Positions 36,198-55,020 of a stretch of DNA of 64,000 nucleotides are shown here, one piece after another. Numbering within the stretch: position 1 is the stretch's first letter; each line of letters begins with the position of its first letter. This DNA is from Pseudomonas fluorescens (GTDB lineage: Bacteria > Pseudomonadota > Gammaproteobacteria > Pseudomonadales > Pseudomonadaceae): NCBI RefSeq assembly GCF_001708445.1, contig NZ_CP015637.1:1365001-1429000 (forward strand), read 5' to 3'. Made by a program: the position numbers and the translations under genes. Below the pieces are notes generated by a model. The model was not told where the DNA came from. It saw nothing but the letters and a program-made list of their open reading frames with translations, and ran no database searches.

Positions 36198-36227
36198 AAA
36201 AAAACGCCCCGATTTAATTCAGGGCGT
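36198..36227 (-). terminator. Intrinsic terminator of fghA abutting ispF
   Basis: Read on the minus strand, ACGCCCT (36227-36221) pairs with the GGGGCGT arm (36210-36204) across an AT-rich loop, then a run of seven T (36204-36198, the first inside the stem) leads straight into the ATG of ispF at 36197. It separates the adhC-fghA pair from the ispF operon. Confidence 0.85.
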
Positions 36228-36251
36228 GATTCTACCTACTTTTGCCTCACA

Positions 36252-37097
36252 TTAACCGAGCAAAGCACGACCATGATGTCGCAAATGATCTTCGATGAAG
36301 CTGGCGATAAAGAAGTAGCTGTGGTCATAGCCAGGCTGCAGGCGTAGTTCTAGCGGGTGGCTGGCCGCTTTCGCCGCCTGCAGCAAGGCCTCAGGCTTGA
36401 GCTGCACCTCGAGGAAGTCGTCGCGGTCGCCCTGGTCAACCAGCAGAGGCAGCTTTTCCGAGGCTTCGCTGATCAGTGCGCAGGCATCCCATTCCCGCCA
36501 CTTGGAGCGCTCTTCGCCCAGGTAGCGGGAAAAGGCTTTCTGACCCCACGGGCAATCCATTGGGTTGTTGATCGGCGAAAACGCCGACACCGAGAGGTAC
36601 CGCCCAGGGTTGCGCAAGGCGCACACCAGCGCACCGTGGCCACCCATGGAGTGACCGCTGATCCCGCGCTTGCCCGAAGCCGGGAAATGCGCTTCAACCA
36701 ATGCGGGCAATTCCTGCACCACGTAGTCATGCATCCGATAGTGCTTGGCCCAGGGTTCCTGGGTGGCATTCAGATAGAAGCCGGCGCCCAGGCCGAAATC
36801 CCAGGCGTTGTCCGGATCACCCGGCACCCCAGGGCCACGAGGGCTGGTGTCGGGCGCAACGATGATCAGCCCCAGCTCGGCCGCCATGCGCTGGGCGCCG
36901 GCTTTCTGCATGAAGTTCTCATCGGTGCAGGTCAATCCGGACAGCCAATACAGCACCGGCAGCTTGCCGCCCTGCTCCGCCTGCGGCGGCAGGTAGACGG
37001 CGAAGGTCATGTCGCAACCGAGCACGTCGGAGTGATGCTTATAGCGTTTATGCCAGCCACCGAAGCTTTTCTGGCACGACAGGTTTTCCAGACTCAT
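36252..37097 (-). CDS. fghA: S-formylglutathione hydrolase
   Basis: This 281-residue alpha/beta-hydrolase (esterase D family) splits S-formylglutathione to formate and glutathione in formaldehyde detoxification. The nucleophile is in [40 protein letters not shown] forms the oxyanion loop with family-typical CT, and a C-terminal [12 protein letters not shown] carries the catalytic His. It starts 8 bp after the adhC stop, so the two steps of the pathway are one operon. Confidence 0.97.
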   Translation of the reverse strand: MSLENLSCQKSFGGWHKRYKHHSDVLGCDMTFAVYLPPQAEQGGKLPVLYWLSGLTCTDENFMQKAGAQRMAAELGLIIVAPDTSPRGPGVPGDPDNAWDFGLGAGFYLNATQEPWAKHYRMHDYVVQELPALVEAHFPASGKRGISGHSMGGHGALVCALRNPGRYLSVSAFSPINNPMDCPWGQKAFSRYLGEERSKWREWDACALISEASEKLPLLVDQGDRDDFLEVQLKPEALLQAAKAASHPLELRLQPGYDHSYFFIASFIEDHLRHHGRALLG

Positions 37098-37105
37098 GGC
37101 CGACC

Positions 37106-38327
<1,222 letters not shown>

Positions 38328-39230
38328 ATGCTGGAGAACCGCTGGGAAGGCATCGATGAGTTCGTCGCCGTCGCTGAATGCAGCCAATTCACTGCGGCAG
38401 CCGAGCGACTGGGGGTGTCCTCGTCCCATATCAGCCGGCAAGTGGCGCGCCTGGAAGAACGCCTGCAAACGCGGTTGCTGTATCGCAGCACGCGCAAGGT
38501 CACCCTGACCGAAGCCGGCCAGACCTTCCTGCAACATTGCCAGCGCTTGCAGGACGGTCGCGAAGAAGCCCTGCGCGCGGTCGGCGACCTGGGTAGCGAA
38601 CCCAAGGGCATGCTGCGCATGACGTGCGCCGTGGCCTATGGCGAACGCTTTATCGTGCCGCTGGTGACACGGTTCATGGCGCTCTATCCGCAACTGCGGG
38701 TGGATATCGAATTGAGCAATCGGCAACTGGACCTGGTGCACGAAGGCCTTGACCTGGCGATCCGCCTGGGACGCCTGCAAGACTCACGCATGGTCGCCAG
38801 CCGGCTGGCCCCGAGGCGTATGTACCTGTGCGCGTCGCCGTCTTACCTGGCGCGGTATGGTCGGCCACATAGCCTGTCGGAATTGAGTCGGCATAACTGC
38901 CTGATTGGCAGCTCGGATATCTGGCAACTGGCCCAGGATGGGCGGGAATTTTCCCAACGCGTGCAGGGCAACTGGCGCTGCAACAGTGGCCAGGCAGTGC
39001 TGGATGCGGCGCTGCAAGGGGCGGGGCTGTGCCAACTGCCGGATTATTACGTGCTGGAGCATCTGCACAGCGGCGCGCTGGTGTCGTTGCTGGAGGCGCA
39101 TCAACCGCCGAATACGGCGGTGTGGGCGCTGTATCCACAGCAGCGGCATTTGTCGCCGAAGGTCAGGAAGCTGGTGGATTTCTTGAAGGAGGGGCTGGCC
39201 GAGCGGCCGGAGTACAGCGTAGAGGCTTAG
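38328..39230 (+). CDS. gfnR: LysR-family regulator, GfnR-like
   Basis: This 300-residue LysR-type transcriptional regulator has a winged HTH in ECSQFTAAAERLGVSSSHISRQVARLEERL (about residues 18-47) and a type 2 periplasmic-binding-like effector domain from about residue 90. Divergent placement from adhC-fghA matches P. aeruginosa GfnR, which activates the glutathione-dependent formaldehyde operon. The family is certain; the orthology is inferred from context. The gene ends 7 bp before a REPIN. Confidence 0.8.
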   Translation: MLENRWEGIDEFVAVAECSQFTAAAERLGVSSSHISRQVARLEERLQTRLLYRSTRKVTLTEAGQTFLQHCQRLQDGREEALRAVGDLGSEPKGMLRMTCAVAYGERFIVPLVTRFMALYPQLRVDIELSNRQLDLVHEGLDLAIRLGRLQDSRMVASRLAPRRMYLCASPSYLARYGRPHSLSELSRHNCLIGSSDIWQLAQDGREFSQRVQGNWRCNSGQAVLDAALQGAGLCQLPDYYVLEHLHSGALVSLLEAHQPPNTAVWALYPQQRHLSPKVRKLVDFLKEGLAERPEYSVEA

Positions 39231-39237
39231 CAAAACC

Positions 39238-39339
39238 CTGTAGGAGCGAGCTTGCTCGCGAAAATCCTGAGAGCGCCGCGTTAATCCAGGCATCCTGCGT
39301 TATCGTTGACGTTTTTCGCGAGCAAGCTCGCTCCTACAG
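39238..39339. repeat. REPIN of the GGAGCGAGCTTGCTCGC type
   Basis: Perfect 27-bp inverted arms CTGTAGGAGCGAGCTTGCTC... (39238-39264) and 39313-39339 flank a 48-nt spacer. The right arm contains the ispD stop codon (39334-39336). A solitary copy of the same palindrome is at 41894-41916. It differs from the GTGGGAGGGGGC type elsewhere in the window. Confidence 0.88.
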
Positions 39340-40044
39340 TGAACGATTCACCCACCGCAACCGCAGCCACTCCAGGTCTTCCGGCCGGGTCACCTTGATA
39401 TTGTCCGAGCGCCCTTCGATCAGGCGCGGCGCCTGGCCGGACCATTCCATGGCCGAGGCTTCGTCGGTGATCAGCGCATCGGCGACCAGGCTGTCAGCCA
39501 ACGCACGGTGCAAGGCCCCCAGACGGAACATCTGTGGCGTATAGGCTTGCCAGATCAGGCTACGGTCGACGGTTTCCACCACACGGCCGTGCTTATCCAC
39601 GCGCTTGAGGGTGTCGCGGGCTGGCACGGCGAGTAAGCCACCCACCGGGTCGTCCGCGAGCTCGCCCAGCAGTTTGTCGAGATCATCACGGCTCAGGTTG
39701 GGCCGCGCGGCATCGTGCACCAGTACCCAATCGTCATCGCTGGCACCCAAGGCATTGAGGTGCAGCAGTGCATTGAGTACCGAACCCGAGCGCTCAGAGC
39801 CACCGTCCGCGCGATGAATACGCGGGTCGGCGGCACACGCCAGGTTGGGCCAATAAGGGTCATCAACAGCAAGACTGACCACCAGGCCCTTGAGCGATGG
39901 GTGGTCGAGGAAACAGCCAAGGCTGTGTTCGAGAATAGTGCGCCCGCCCAATTGCAGATATTGCTTGGGACGGTCCGCGGCCATACGGGCACCGACGCCC
40001 GCGGCAGGAATCACGGCCCAGAAGGCCGGCAAGCGGTTGTTCAT
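39334..40044 (-). CDS. ispD: 2-C-methyl-D-erythritol 4-phosphate cytidylyltransferase
   Basis: This 236-residue enzyme forms CDP-methylerythritol from CTP in the MEP pathway. The N-terminal nucleotide loop FWAVIPAAGVGARMAADRPKQYL carries the key Gly/Arg/Lys residues; VLVHDAARPN and QTPQ-like AYTPQMF follow. The last codon and the stop fall within a REPIN arm. The start overlaps the ftsB stop by four bases. It is separated from ispF by the adhC-fghA block, unlike genomes with an ispDF pair. Confidence 0.96.
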   Translation of the reverse strand: MNNRLPAFWAVIPAAGVGARMAADRPKQYLQLGGRTILEHSLGCFLDHPSLKGLVVSLAVDDPYWPNLACAADPRIHRADGGSERSGSVLNALLHLNALGASDDDWVLVHDAARPNLSRDDLDKLLGELADDPVGGLLAVPARDTLKRVDKHGRVVETVDRSLIWQAYTPQMFRLGALHRALADSLVADALITDEASAMEWSGQAPRLIEGRSDNIKVTRPEDLEWLRLRWVNRSL

Positions 40045-40319
40045 TGGGCCAACTGGTAGAGGGTTTCGCCCTCCTTGACCATGCCCAATTCATGACGAGC
40101 CCGCTCTTCAACGGTCTCCGTGCCTTTTTTCAGCTCAAGCACTTCGGCATCGAGCACGCGATTACGCTCCAGCAGGCGTTCATTTTCGGCGTGCTGGTCG
40201 GCAATTTGCTGGGTCAGGTCTTTTACCTGCGCAAAGCTGCCATTACCCACCCATAGGCGGTACTGCAGGCCAGCCAGCAACAAGAGCAAGACGAGGAACA
40301 ACCAATTGGGACTGCGCAT
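40041..40319 (-). CDS. ftsB: Cell division protein FtsB
   Basis: This 92-residue bitopic divisome protein has a short cytoplasmic N-terminus, one TM helix (LFLVLLLLLAGLQYRLWVG, about residues 6-24) and a periplasmic coiled coil (QIADQHAENERLLERNRVLDAEVLELK). It forms the FtsQLB complex. I chose ATG 40319 since the upstream extension lacks family similarity. It is coupled to ispD by ATGA. Confidence 0.95.
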   Translation of the reverse strand: MRSPNWLFLVLLLLLAGLQYRLWVGNGSFAQVKDLTQQIADQHAENERLLERNRVLDAEVLELKKGTETVEERARHELGMVKEGETLYQLAQ

Positions 40320-40383
40320 CGAATATCGGGTATCCAGTGAAAAAAGACCGCCATGCAAAACTTTTACAGCAACTGATAGCACG

Positions 40384-40404
40384 AAGCCTGGAAGAACCAG
40401 GCTT
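40384..40404 (-). terminator. Hairpin after eno
   Basis: AAGCCTGG (40384-40391) and CCAGGCTT (40397-40404) form an 8-bp stem with a 5-nt loop in the 171-bp eno-ftsB gap. No U-run follows on the minus strand, so termination would be weak or Rho-dependent; otherwise the gap shows nothing clear. Confidence 0.45.
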
Positions 40405-40490
40405 GTGCTTGATAGCCACCAGATTAGCGTTGAAATTCACACTGTCGTGATCTTTCCGACGCAACCCGACGACTTTTTACCATTTACTGA

Positions 40491-41813
<1,323 letters not shown>

Positions 41814-41893
41814 CTATACCGCTCGATTTAACTTGTCGCGCACATTGCAATACTTGGAACAAACTTGCCAGTAATAGTGCCCTATCGGGCCTC

Positions 41894-41916
41894 ATCGCGA
41901 GCAAGCTCGGCTCCTA
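41894..41916. repeat. Solitary REP, GCTTGCTCGC type
   Basis: TCGCGAGCAAGCTCGGCTCC then TAC is a single copy of the palindrome that forms the REPIN at 39238-39339, with one extra G in the second half. It lies in the 152-bp eno-kdsA gap. Confidence 0.7.
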
Positions 41917-41932
41917 CACGGAGAAATGGCGC

Positions 41933-44688
<2,756 letters not shown>

Positions 44689-46008
44689 TCAGCTCAAACC
44701 TTGATCGCAGGTCTGTGGCATCCAGTGCAATTGCCAGCTATCACTCGGTACTGGCCAGAGCCCCGCGAGGCTGGGCACACCCAGCAATTGCTCGCCCTGG
44801 TACAGCAGCGGCAATCTGCCACGGACAAAGCCTGGCAGCCCGCTTTCGTTAAGCAGACGCTTCAAGTCACGCCGGCCACGCCCCGGCACCTCAAGCATTT
44901 CACCGCCGCGGCGATAACGGACCTCCAGAGGACCGTCGGGCGCCTTGCCGATAAATTCCAGCCGCCCATTGCCGGGTAACACCAGCGGGTTTTGCGGCAG
45001 CGACCAGCTCACCGATGCGTCGGAAAAATCCGACCAAGTGGAGGGCAGCCACCAAATGCGCTCGCCGCAACGGTGTAATTCACCGTCGGCCAGGCGCCAA
45101 AGGGGCTGAGCGTCGGCCTTGGCATCTCGCAGAGAGAACCAACTTGCCCAGTGGTCGCTGTCTGGCAAGCGCGTCAGCGGTGTCAGCCAGTGGCGCAGGG
45201 CATTGCGCTGGCGGGCATCGGAAAGTTCGCGCAGTGGGCCGAGGTCCAATGACGGCAAAACCAGCCAAGGAAACGCTGAAGGCTGATCGGCGGCTCGCAG
45301 ATCCATGCAGGCCAACTCGCCCAGCAACGCCTGGGCTTCACTGAGGTGTTCGGCCGTGCGGGCCAGATTGGAGACGGCTTGAGGCCAACGTTCGGTCAGC
45401 GTTGGGATCACGCGGTGACGCAGGTAATTACGGGAGAAGCGTGGGTCGGCGTTGGAAGGATCGTCAATCCACTTGAGCTGATGATCACTGGCATAGGCTT
45501 CCAACTCGGCGCGCGAGACATCCAGCAATGGCCGCGCCAGATAACCACCTGCCAACGGGCGATGCGCAGGCATTGCGGCAAGCCCTCGCACCCCCGCGCC
45601 GCGCAGCAGGCGAAACAGCAGCGTTTCGGCTTGATCATCGCGATGTTGGCCGGTGAGTACCACCTCCCCCACCCCAGTCACCTCGGTAAACGCCTGGTAA
45701 CGCGCCTCACGGGCGGCACGCTCAAGGCTGGCGCCGGACTGCACCTGCACGCGCATGACCCGCAAGGGTACGCCCAGGCTGTCGCACACCGACTGGCAAT
45801 GAATTGGCCAGGCGTCGGCGACAGCCTGCAGGCCATGGTGGACATGGATAGCATTGAGGGGCGGCAATGTTTCGGATTTTGCCAGGGTGGCCAAAAGGTG
45901 CAGCAGGACAGTGGAATCAAGGCCACCGGAGAATGCGATATGCCAGGCCGGAGCGTTGCGCCAGGGTGCCAGGGCTTGCAAGAGTCTGGCGGGCAGAGCC
46001 GGCTTCAT
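44689..46008 (-). CDS. tilS: tRNA(Ile)-lysidine synthase
   Basis: This 439-residue ATP-dependent enzyme changes C34 of tRNA-Ile(CAU) to lysidine. The PP-loop is IAFSGGLDSTVLLHLL (Ser27 onward), followed by HVHHGLQ, and GQHRDDQAETLLFRLLRGAGVRGL, then a TilS substrate-binding region and a C-terminal domain with VPGRGRRDLKRLLNESGLPG. It is separated from accA by a REPIN. Confidence 0.95.
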   Translation of the reverse strand: MKPALPARLLQALAPWRNAPAWHIAFSGGLDSTVLLHLLATLAKSETLPPLNAIHVHHGLQAVADAWPIHCQSVCDSLGVPLRVMRVQVQSGASLERAAREARYQAFTEVTGVGEVVLTGQHRDDQAETLLFRLLRGAGVRGLAAMPAHRPLAGGYLARPLLDVSRAELEAYASDHQLKWIDDPSNADPRFSRNYLRHRVIPTLTERWPQAVSNLARTAEHLSEAQALLGELACMDLRAADQPSAFPWLVLPSLDLGPLRELSDARQRNALRHWLTPLTRLPDSDHWASWFSLRDAKADAQPLWRLADGELHRCGERIWWLPSTWSDFSDASVSWSLPQNPLVLPGNGRLEFIGKAPDGPLEVRYRRGGEMLEVPGRGRRDLKRLLNESGLPGFVRGRLPLLYQGEQLLGVPSLAGLWPVPSDSWQLHWMPQTCDQGLS

Positions 46009-46060
46009 AACAGGTTACCGCCTCTGATCTGGAATACATTCGCCAAGCATACACAAAGCA

Positions 46061-46152
46061 AATGTGGGAGAGGGCTTGCCCCGATAGCGGTGAGTCAGTC
46101 ACTGGCTACATTGACTGACACTCTGCAATCGGAGGCAAGCCCCCTCCCACAT
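46061..46152. repeat. REPIN between tilS and accA
   Basis: The 25-nt arms at 46061-46085 and 46128-46152 are inverted copies with a few mismatches. The 42-nt spacer contains its own inverted repeat (GAGTCAGTCA... TTGACTGACACTC), the same spacer core as in the REPINs at 12237 and 30988. Confidence 0.85.
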
Positions 46153-46170
46153 GTTGGTATTGCGGCGGTC

Positions 46171-47118
46171 TTAGAGACCGTAGCTCATCAAACGCTCGTA
46201 ACGACGGGCCAGCAGCGCTTCGTTATCCAGCTTCTTGAGCATCGCCAGTTGCGAGCCCAGCTCGGCGCGGATGGTCGCGGCAGCGGCAACTGGGTCACGG
46301 TGAGCACCGCCCAATGGCTCGGCGATCACTTTGTCGACAATCCCCAGGCCCTTGAGGCGATCAGCGGTAATGCCCATCGCTTCAGCGGCGTCCGGCGCTT
46401 TCTCGGCGGTTTTCCACAGGATCGACGCGCAACCTTCTGGCGAGATCACCGCGTAGGTCGAATATTGCAGCATGTTCAGCTGATCGCAGACACCAATGGC
46501 CAGCGCACCGCCGGAACCGCCTTCACCAATCACAGTGGCAATGATCGGGGTTTTCAGGCGGGCCATGACCCGCAGGTTCCAGGCGATCGCTTCACTCTGG
46601 TTGCGCTCTTCAGCGTCAATACCCGGGTAGGCACCCGGGGTGTCGATGAAGGTCAGGATCGGCATCTTGAAGCGTTCAGCCATCTCCATCAGGCGGCAGG
46701 CCTTGCGGTAGCCCTCCGGACGCGGCATACCGAAGTTGCGACGCACTTTCTCGCGCACTTCACGGCCTTTCTGGTGACCGATCACCATCACCGGCTGGCC
46801 GTCCAGGCGGGCGATACCGCCCACGATGGCCGCGTCGTCGGAGAAGTGGCGGTCGCCATGCAGCTCGTCGAATTCGGTAAAGATGTGCTGAATGTAGTCC
46901 AGGGTGTAGGGACGGCGCGGGTGGCGGGCCAGGCGCGCGATCTGCCAGCTGGTCAGCTTGCCGAAGATGTCTTCGGTGAGCGTGCTGCTCTTGTCTTGCA
47001 GGCGAGCGATCTCATCGCCGATATTCAGCGAATTGTCATTGCCGACCAGGCGCAGTTCTTCGATCTTGGCTTGCAGGTCAGCGATCGGCTGTTCGAAATC
47101 AAGAAAATTCGGGTTCAT
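46171..47118 (-). CDS. accA: Acetyl-CoA carboxylase carboxyltransferase subunit alpha
   Basis: This 315-residue alpha subunit works with AccD to transfer carboxyl from biotin to acetyl-CoA, the committed step of fatty acid synthesis. It starts [22 protein letters not shown] and shows [43 protein letters not shown] and [18 protein letters not shown] 47118 is chosen over 47145 by family length. It follows dnaE after a 148-bp gap that shows no clear signal. Confidence 0.98.
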   Translation of the reverse strand: MNPNFLDFEQPIADLQAKIEELRLVGNDNSLNIGDEIARLQDKSSTLTEDIFGKLTSWQIARLARHPRRPYTLDYIQHIFTEFDELHGDRHFSDDAAIVGGIARLDGQPVMVIGHQKGREVREKVRRNFGMPRPEGYRKACRLMEMAERFKMPILTFIDTPGAYPGIDAEERNQSEAIAWNLRVMARLKTPIIATVIGEGGSGGALAIGVCDQLNMLQYSTYAVISPEGCASILWKTAEKAPDAAEAMGITADRLKGLGIVDKVIAEPLGGAHRDPVAAAATIRAELGSQLAMLKKLDNEALLARRYERLMSYGL

Positions 47119-47266
47119 AAGCGTCCGTCTTGGGTCGACGGCCAAGGGGTGCCTGGCCAGCCGGTTATCTATTCGCGCCCTACCTTAAGGGAGAGGCGCG
47201 TCTAGGTCGAGATTAAATGTTTCGTCAATCAGGCTCATTGCCAGCAACTGGCTATCTACCGAGCCA

Positions 47267-50788
<3,522 letters not shown>

Positions 50789-50819
50789 AGTGATCCTGTC
50801 CAGAAACTTAGAAACAACA

Positions 50820-50842
50820 AGGCCCGGGATTGTACCGGGCCT
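50820..50842 (-). terminator. Hairpin between rnhB and dnaE
   Basis: AGGCCCGG (50820-50827) and CCGGGCCT (50835-50842) form an 8-bp GC-rich stem with a 7-nt loop in the 77-bp rnhB-dnaE gap. On the minus strand the interrupted T-tract TTGTTGTTTC follows, so it probably terminates or attenuates lpx-rnhB transcription before dnaE. Confidence 0.6.
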
Positions 50843-50865
50843 GGGCAAAAACATCAGCCTCGCGA

Positions 50866-51498
50866 CTAAACCTCGCTGGGGCTCTCGCGCAGCTCGTAGG
50901 CCTGGCGCACCGGGGCGAACGAGCGCCGGTGGATCGGGGTGGGACCGAGGCGAGCCAGGGCTTCCAGATGAACGGGGGTCGGGTAGCCTTTATGACCACC
51001 GATGCCATAACCGGGGTAGATCAATTCGAACGCGGCCATTTCACGGTCGCGGCTGACCTTGGCCAGGATCGAAGCTGCGGCAATCGCCGGCACCTTGCTA
51101 TCCCCCTTGACCACCGCTTCGGCCGGCATCGCCAGTTTCGGGCAGCGGTTGCCGTCGATCATCGCCAGTTTGGGCGTGATATGCAGGCCCTCGACAGCGC
51201 GCTGCATGGCCAGCATGGTGGCGTGGAGGATATTCAGTTCGTCGATCTCTTCGACTTCGGCCCGGGCAATATGCCAGCTCAAGGCTTTTTCACAGATCTC
51301 GTCGTAGAGTTTTTCACGGCGCGCTTCGGTGAGCTTTTTCGAATCGTTGAGACCCAGGATCGGGCGACTCGGATCTAGGATCACCGCCGCGGTGACCACC
51401 GCGCCACACAGCGGGCCACGCCCGACTTCATCAACGCCAGCCACCAGCGCATGGGCTTCGGCAACCAGACTGAAATCCAGGCCCATTTGCGTGCTCAT
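50866..51498 (-). CDS. rnhB: Ribonuclease HII
   Basis: This 210-residue enzyme removes ribonucleotides from DNA. The Asp-Glu-Asp-Asp active site is visible in [23 protein letters not shown] (DEVGRG), [10 protein letters not shown] and [22 protein letters not shown]. The ATG overlaps the lpxB stop by four bases (ATGA at 51495-51498), giving the N-terminus MSTQMGLDF. Confidence 0.96.
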   Translation of the reverse strand: MSTQMGLDFSLVAEAHALVAGVDEVGRGPLCGAVVTAAVILDPSRPILGLNDSKKLTEARREKLYDEICEKALSWHIARAEVEEIDELNILHATMLAMQRAVEGLHITPKLAMIDGNRCPKLAMPAEAVVKGDSKVPAIAAASILAKVSRDREMAAFELIYPGYGIGGHKGYPTPVHLEALARLGPTPIHRRSFAPVRQAYELRESPSEV

Positions 51499-52634
51499 AA
51501 GGCTTCCTGTTGTTGGCCAATCAAGGTCAGCACGGCATCAGCCGCCTGGTTCGAAGCATCACGGCGCAGGGTGCGGTGGATGTCATCGAAACCACGGGTC
51601 TGCTCTTCGCCGCCGTCGATCAAGGGTAGTAGCGTTTGTGCCAACGCCTCGGGCGTTGCATCGTCCTGCAACAACTCCGGCACCAACAGGCGCTGGGCCA
51701 GGAGGTTGGGCAAGGAGATATAGGGGCTCTTGACCATGCGCTTGAGAATCCAATAGGTCAGCGGCGCCAGGCGATAGGCCACGACCATCGGACGCTTGTA
51801 GAGCAAGGCTTCCAGGGTCGCGGTGCCCGAGGCAATCAGCACCGCGTCACACGCCGCAAGGGCCAGGTGCGACTGGCCGTCAAGCAGCGTCAGCGGCAGG
51901 TTGCGCCCCTCCAGCAGTGTTTCGATCTGCGCACGACGTTGCGGGCTGGCACACGGCAATACGAAGCGTATGCCAGGCTTCAGCGCCTGAAGGCGCTCGG
52001 CCGCATCGAAAAACACACTGGCCAGGCGACCGACTTCGCCACCGCGACTGCCGGGCATCAAGGCAACGAGCGGACCGTCGGCCAAGCCCAGTTCGGCACG
52101 CGCTGCGGCGCGATCTGCCTGCAGGGGGATGGTATCGGCCAACGTGTGGCCAACAAACCGTACCGGCACGCCCTTCTCTTCGTAGAACCTGGCTTCGAAC
52201 GGTAGCAAGGTCAACATCAGGTCGCAGCCTTCACGGATCTTCAGTACACGTTTCTGCCGCCACGCCCACACCGACGGACTGACGTAATGCACGGTCTTGA
52301 TCCCGGCCTGACGCAGCTTGAGTTCGATATTGAGGGTGAAGTCCGGTGCATCGATACCGATAAAGACGTCGGGCTTTTCTTCGATCAGCGTCTGAATCAA
52401 CAGCTTGCGTCGAGCCAGCAGCTCGCGCAGACGGCCCAGCACTTCCACCAGCCCCATGACCGACAGGCGCTCCATGGGGAAGTATGACGTGAGCCCTTCG
52501 GCCTGCATCAGCGGGCCTCCCACACCGATGAACTCCACCGCTGGATGCTGGGCCTTCAACGCCCGCATAAGGCCCGCACCCAGGATGTCGCCGGAAGCTT
52601 CTCCGGCGACCAACGCAATACGCAGATTGGCCAT
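51495..52634 (-). CDS. lpxB: Lipid-A-disaccharide synthase
   Basis: This 379-residue GT19 glycosyltransferase joins UDP-2,3-diacylglucosamine and lipid X. It opens [23 protein letters not shown], with [47 protein letters not shown] and [12 protein letters not shown]. It follows lpxA after 2 bp and overlaps rnhB. Confidence 0.97.
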   Translation of the reverse strand: MANLRIALVAGEASGDILGAGLMRALKAQHPAVEFIGVGGPLMQAEGLTSYFPMERLSVMGLVEVLGRLRELLARRKLLIQTLIEEKPDVFIGIDAPDFTLNIELKLRQAGIKTVHYVSPSVWAWRQKRVLKIREGCDLMLTLLPFEARFYEEKGVPVRFVGHTLADTIPLQADRAAARAELGLADGPLVALMPGSRGGEVGRLASVFFDAAERLQALKPGIRFVLPCASPQRRAQIETLLEGRNLPLTLLDGQSHLALAACDAVLIASGTATLEALLYKRPMVVAYRLAPLTYWILKRMVKSPYISLPNLLAQRLLVPELLQDDATPEALAQTLLPLIDGGEEQTRGFDDIHRTLRRDASNQAADAVLTLIGQQQEAL

Positions 52635-52636
52635 GA

Positions 52637-53413
52637 TCAGCGGGTAATGCCGCGAGTCGACGCCTGGATCGAGTCACGGAACACCGCGACTTCCGGGAAT
52701 AACGCAGCCGGCTCGGTCAGTTCATTCAAGGCCTGTTCGACCGTCAACCCCTGGCGGTAAACCACCTTGTAGGCGCGGCGCAGGGCGTGGATCGCCTCCT
52801 CGCTGAAACCACGACGGCGCATGCCTTCGAAGTTCATGCTGCGGGCTTCGGCCGGGTTGCCGAAGACCGTGACGAATGCCGGGACGTCCTTGCCGATGGC
52901 TGTGCCCATACCGGAAAAGCTGTGGGCGCCGATATGGCAGTACTGATGCACCAGGGTGAAGCCGGACAGGATCGCCCAGTCATCAACATGCACATGGCCC
53001 GCCAACGCAGTGTTGTTGACCAGGATGCAGTGGTTGCCGATAACGCTGTCATGGCCGATGTGGGCATAGGCCATGACCAGGTTGTGATCACCCAGCGTGG
53101 TTTCGGCACGATCCTGCACGGTGCCACGGTGAATGGTCACGCCTTCACGGATGATGTTGTGATCACCGATTACCAGGCGCGTCTCTTCACCTTTGTACTT
53201 CATGTCCGGGGTGTCTTCGCCTACCGAGGAGAACTGGTAGATGCGATTGTGTTTGCCAATGCGGGTCGGACCTTTGAGGATCACGTGCGGCCCGATGACA
53301 GTCCCCTCGCCGATTTCCACACCTGCGCCGATGATCGACCAGGGGCCGACCTCAACGTCGGCGGCCAGAACGGCCGACGGATCGATGATTGCGCGAGGGT
53401 CAATCAAACTCAT
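52637..53413 (-). CDS. lpxA: Acyl-ACP:UDP-GlcNAc O-acyltransferase
   Basis: This 258-residue left-handed beta-helix trimer catalyses the first step of lipid A synthesis. Hexapeptide repeats run from [23 protein letters not shown] through [28 protein letters not shown]; the catalytic His region is [14 protein letters not shown]. The ATG at 53413 overlaps the fabZ stop by four bases, and the upstream extension lacks family similarity. Confidence 0.97.
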   Translation of the reverse strand: MSLIDPRAIIDPSAVLAADVEVGPWSIIGAGVEIGEGTVIGPHVILKGPTRIGKHNRIYQFSSVGEDTPDMKYKGEETRLVIGDHNIIREGVTIHRGTVQDRAETTLGDHNLVMAYAHIGHDSVIGNHCILVNNTALAGHVHVDDWAILSGFTLVHQYCHIGAHSFSGMGTAIGKDVPAFVTVFGNPAEARSMNFEGMRRRGFSEEAIHALRRAYKVVYRQGLTVEQALNELTEPAALFPEVAVFRDSIQASTRGITR

Positions 53414-53850
53414 AGTTTGCGTTCCGCACAGATGATCTCTGCGGAGCACACCGGCTTGCCATCCACCGAGGCCTGGCATTCGAACTTCCAGATCTGGCGC
53501 TTGCAGCTGATGAACTTGGCTTCCAGGATCAGCTGGTCACCCGGGGTGACGGGGTTGCGGAAACGCAACTTGTCGGAGCCCACGAAATAGTAAAGCGTGC
53601 CGTCGGCAGGCTTGAGGTCGAGCATTTTAAAACCAAGGATACCGGCAGCCTGGGCCATTGCTTCGATGATCAACACGCCGGGCATGATCGGATGCGCGGG
53701 AAAGTGACCATTGAAGAATGGTTCGTTGATGCTGACATTCTTGTAGGCACGAATGCGCTTTTCCTCAATGTTCAGGTCCACTACACGGTCCACCAGCAGG
53801 AACGGGTAACGGTGAGGCAGGTATTCGCGAATCTCGTTGATGTCCATCAT
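53410..53850 (-). CDS. fabZ: 3-hydroxyacyl-ACP dehydratase FabZ
   Basis: This 146-residue hot-dog-fold enzyme dehydrates 3-hydroxyacyl-ACP, competing with LpxA/LpxD for the same hydroxyacyl-ACP pool. [24 protein letters not shown] and the active-site segment [22 protein letters not shown] are diagnostic. ATG 53850 gives the standard length. A 111-bp gap to lpxD shows no clear terminator. Confidence 0.97.
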   Translation of the reverse strand: MMDINEIREYLPHRYPFLLVDRVVDLNIEEKRIRAYKNVSINEPFFNGHFPAHPIMPGVLIIEAMAQAAGILGFKMLDLKPADGTLYYFVGSDKLRFRNPVTPGDQLILEAKFISCKRQIWKFECQASVDGKPVCSAEIICAERKL

Positions 53851-53961
53851 TTCGGGGGGAAGCCTGTAATAAAGATTGGGGGCGAGCGAACTAAACGCAC
53901 GCCCCGCTAGCAAATCAAGGAGGCAGTCTAGCGGCTGTGCACACTTGATATGGAAATGGTA

Positions 53962-55017
53962 TCAGCCTTCTGATGAAGCATTACCGCCAGGGGTCACGTC
54001 CCCAACACGCTTTTCCAGCTGCTTGAGGCGTCGAGCCATGTCGTCGAGCTGCCTCAAACGTGCTGCACTCTTGCGCCATTCAGCCGCAGGCTGCATGGCA
54101 GTACCGGAAGAATAGGCACCGGGCTCGGTAATCGAGTGGGTGACCATGGTCATGCCGGTGATGAAGACGTTGTCGCAAATATCGATATGCCCTACCAGCC
54201 CTACACCACCCGCGAGCATGCAATGCTTACCGATCTTGGTGCTGCCGGAAATCCCCACGCAGGCTGCCATGGCGGTGTGATCGCCAATCTGCACGTTGTG
54301 GGCAATCTGGATCTGGTTGTCGAGCTTCACGCCGTTACCGATCACGGTATCGGCCAGGGCCCCGCGATCGACAGCCGTGTTGACGCCGATTTCCACGTCA
54401 TCGCCAATCAATACACCGCCAACCTGGGCAATCTTGTGCCAGACACCTTTGGCGTTGGCAAAACCAAAACCTTCGCCACCGATCACGGCGCCCGACTGGA
54501 TCACTACGCGCTGCCCGATACGCACATCGTGGTACAGGGTAACGCGCGGAGCCAACCAGCCATCGGCGCCGATTTCGCAGCGTGCACCGATAAAGCAGTG
54601 TGCGCCGACCGTCACACCGGCAGCGATGCGTGCACCACTCTCGATCACTGCAAACGCGCCAATACTGGCGGCAGGGTCGACTTGGGCATCATCGGCGATC
54701 ACCGCCGACGGATGGATACCGCCAGCGGCCTTGGGCTTCGGATCGAACAGATGCGATGCTTTCGCGTACGACAGGTATGGGTCGGCTACTACCAGCGCAT
54801 CCCCGGCATAACCCTCGGCGTCAGCGGCCTTCAGCAACACGGCTGCGGCCTGGCAGTCGACCAGGTATTTACGGTATTGGGGATTTGCGAGGAAGCTCAA
54901 CTGAGCTGGGCCAGCCTCCTGCAAGGTGGCTAGCCCAGTGATTTCTTTCTCCGGGGAGCCACGCAAGGTAGCTCCCAGGAACTCGGCCAACTCGCCGAGC
55001 TTGATAGTCGCGGTCAT
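53962..55017 (-). CDS. lpxD: UDP-3-O-(3-hydroxyacyl)glucosamine N-acyltransferase
   Basis: This 351-residue enzyme is the third step of lipid A synthesis. An N-terminal uridine-binding domain ([30 protein letters not shown]) precedes the hexapeptide beta-helix ([26 protein letters not shown]), with active-site His in [26 protein letters not shown] and a C-terminal helix ([19 protein letters not shown]). It starts 3 bp after the skp stop. Confidence 0.97.
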   Translation of the reverse strand: MTATIKLGELAEFLGATLRGSPEKEITGLATLQEAGPAQLSFLANPQYRKYLVDCQAAAVLLKAADAEGYAGDALVVADPYLSYAKASHLFDPKPKAAGGIHPSAVIADDAQVDPAASIGAFAVIESGARIAAGVTVGAHCFIGARCEIGADGWLAPRVTLYHDVRIGQRVVIQSGAVIGGEGFGFANAKGVWHKIAQVGGVLIGDDVEIGVNTAVDRGALADTVIGNGVKLDNQIQIAHNVQIGDHTAMAACVGISGSTKIGKHCMLAGGVGLVGHIDICDNVFITGMTMVTHSITEPGAYSSGTAMQPAAEWRKSAARLRQLDDMARRLKQLEKRVGDVTPGGNASSEG

Positions 55018-55020
55018 GGC

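Noticed and set aside
45346..47205. 619-codon open frame on the plus strand
   Set aside because: It runs antisense through tilS, a REPIN and accA. A real gene would not read through both, and the product shows no family motif.
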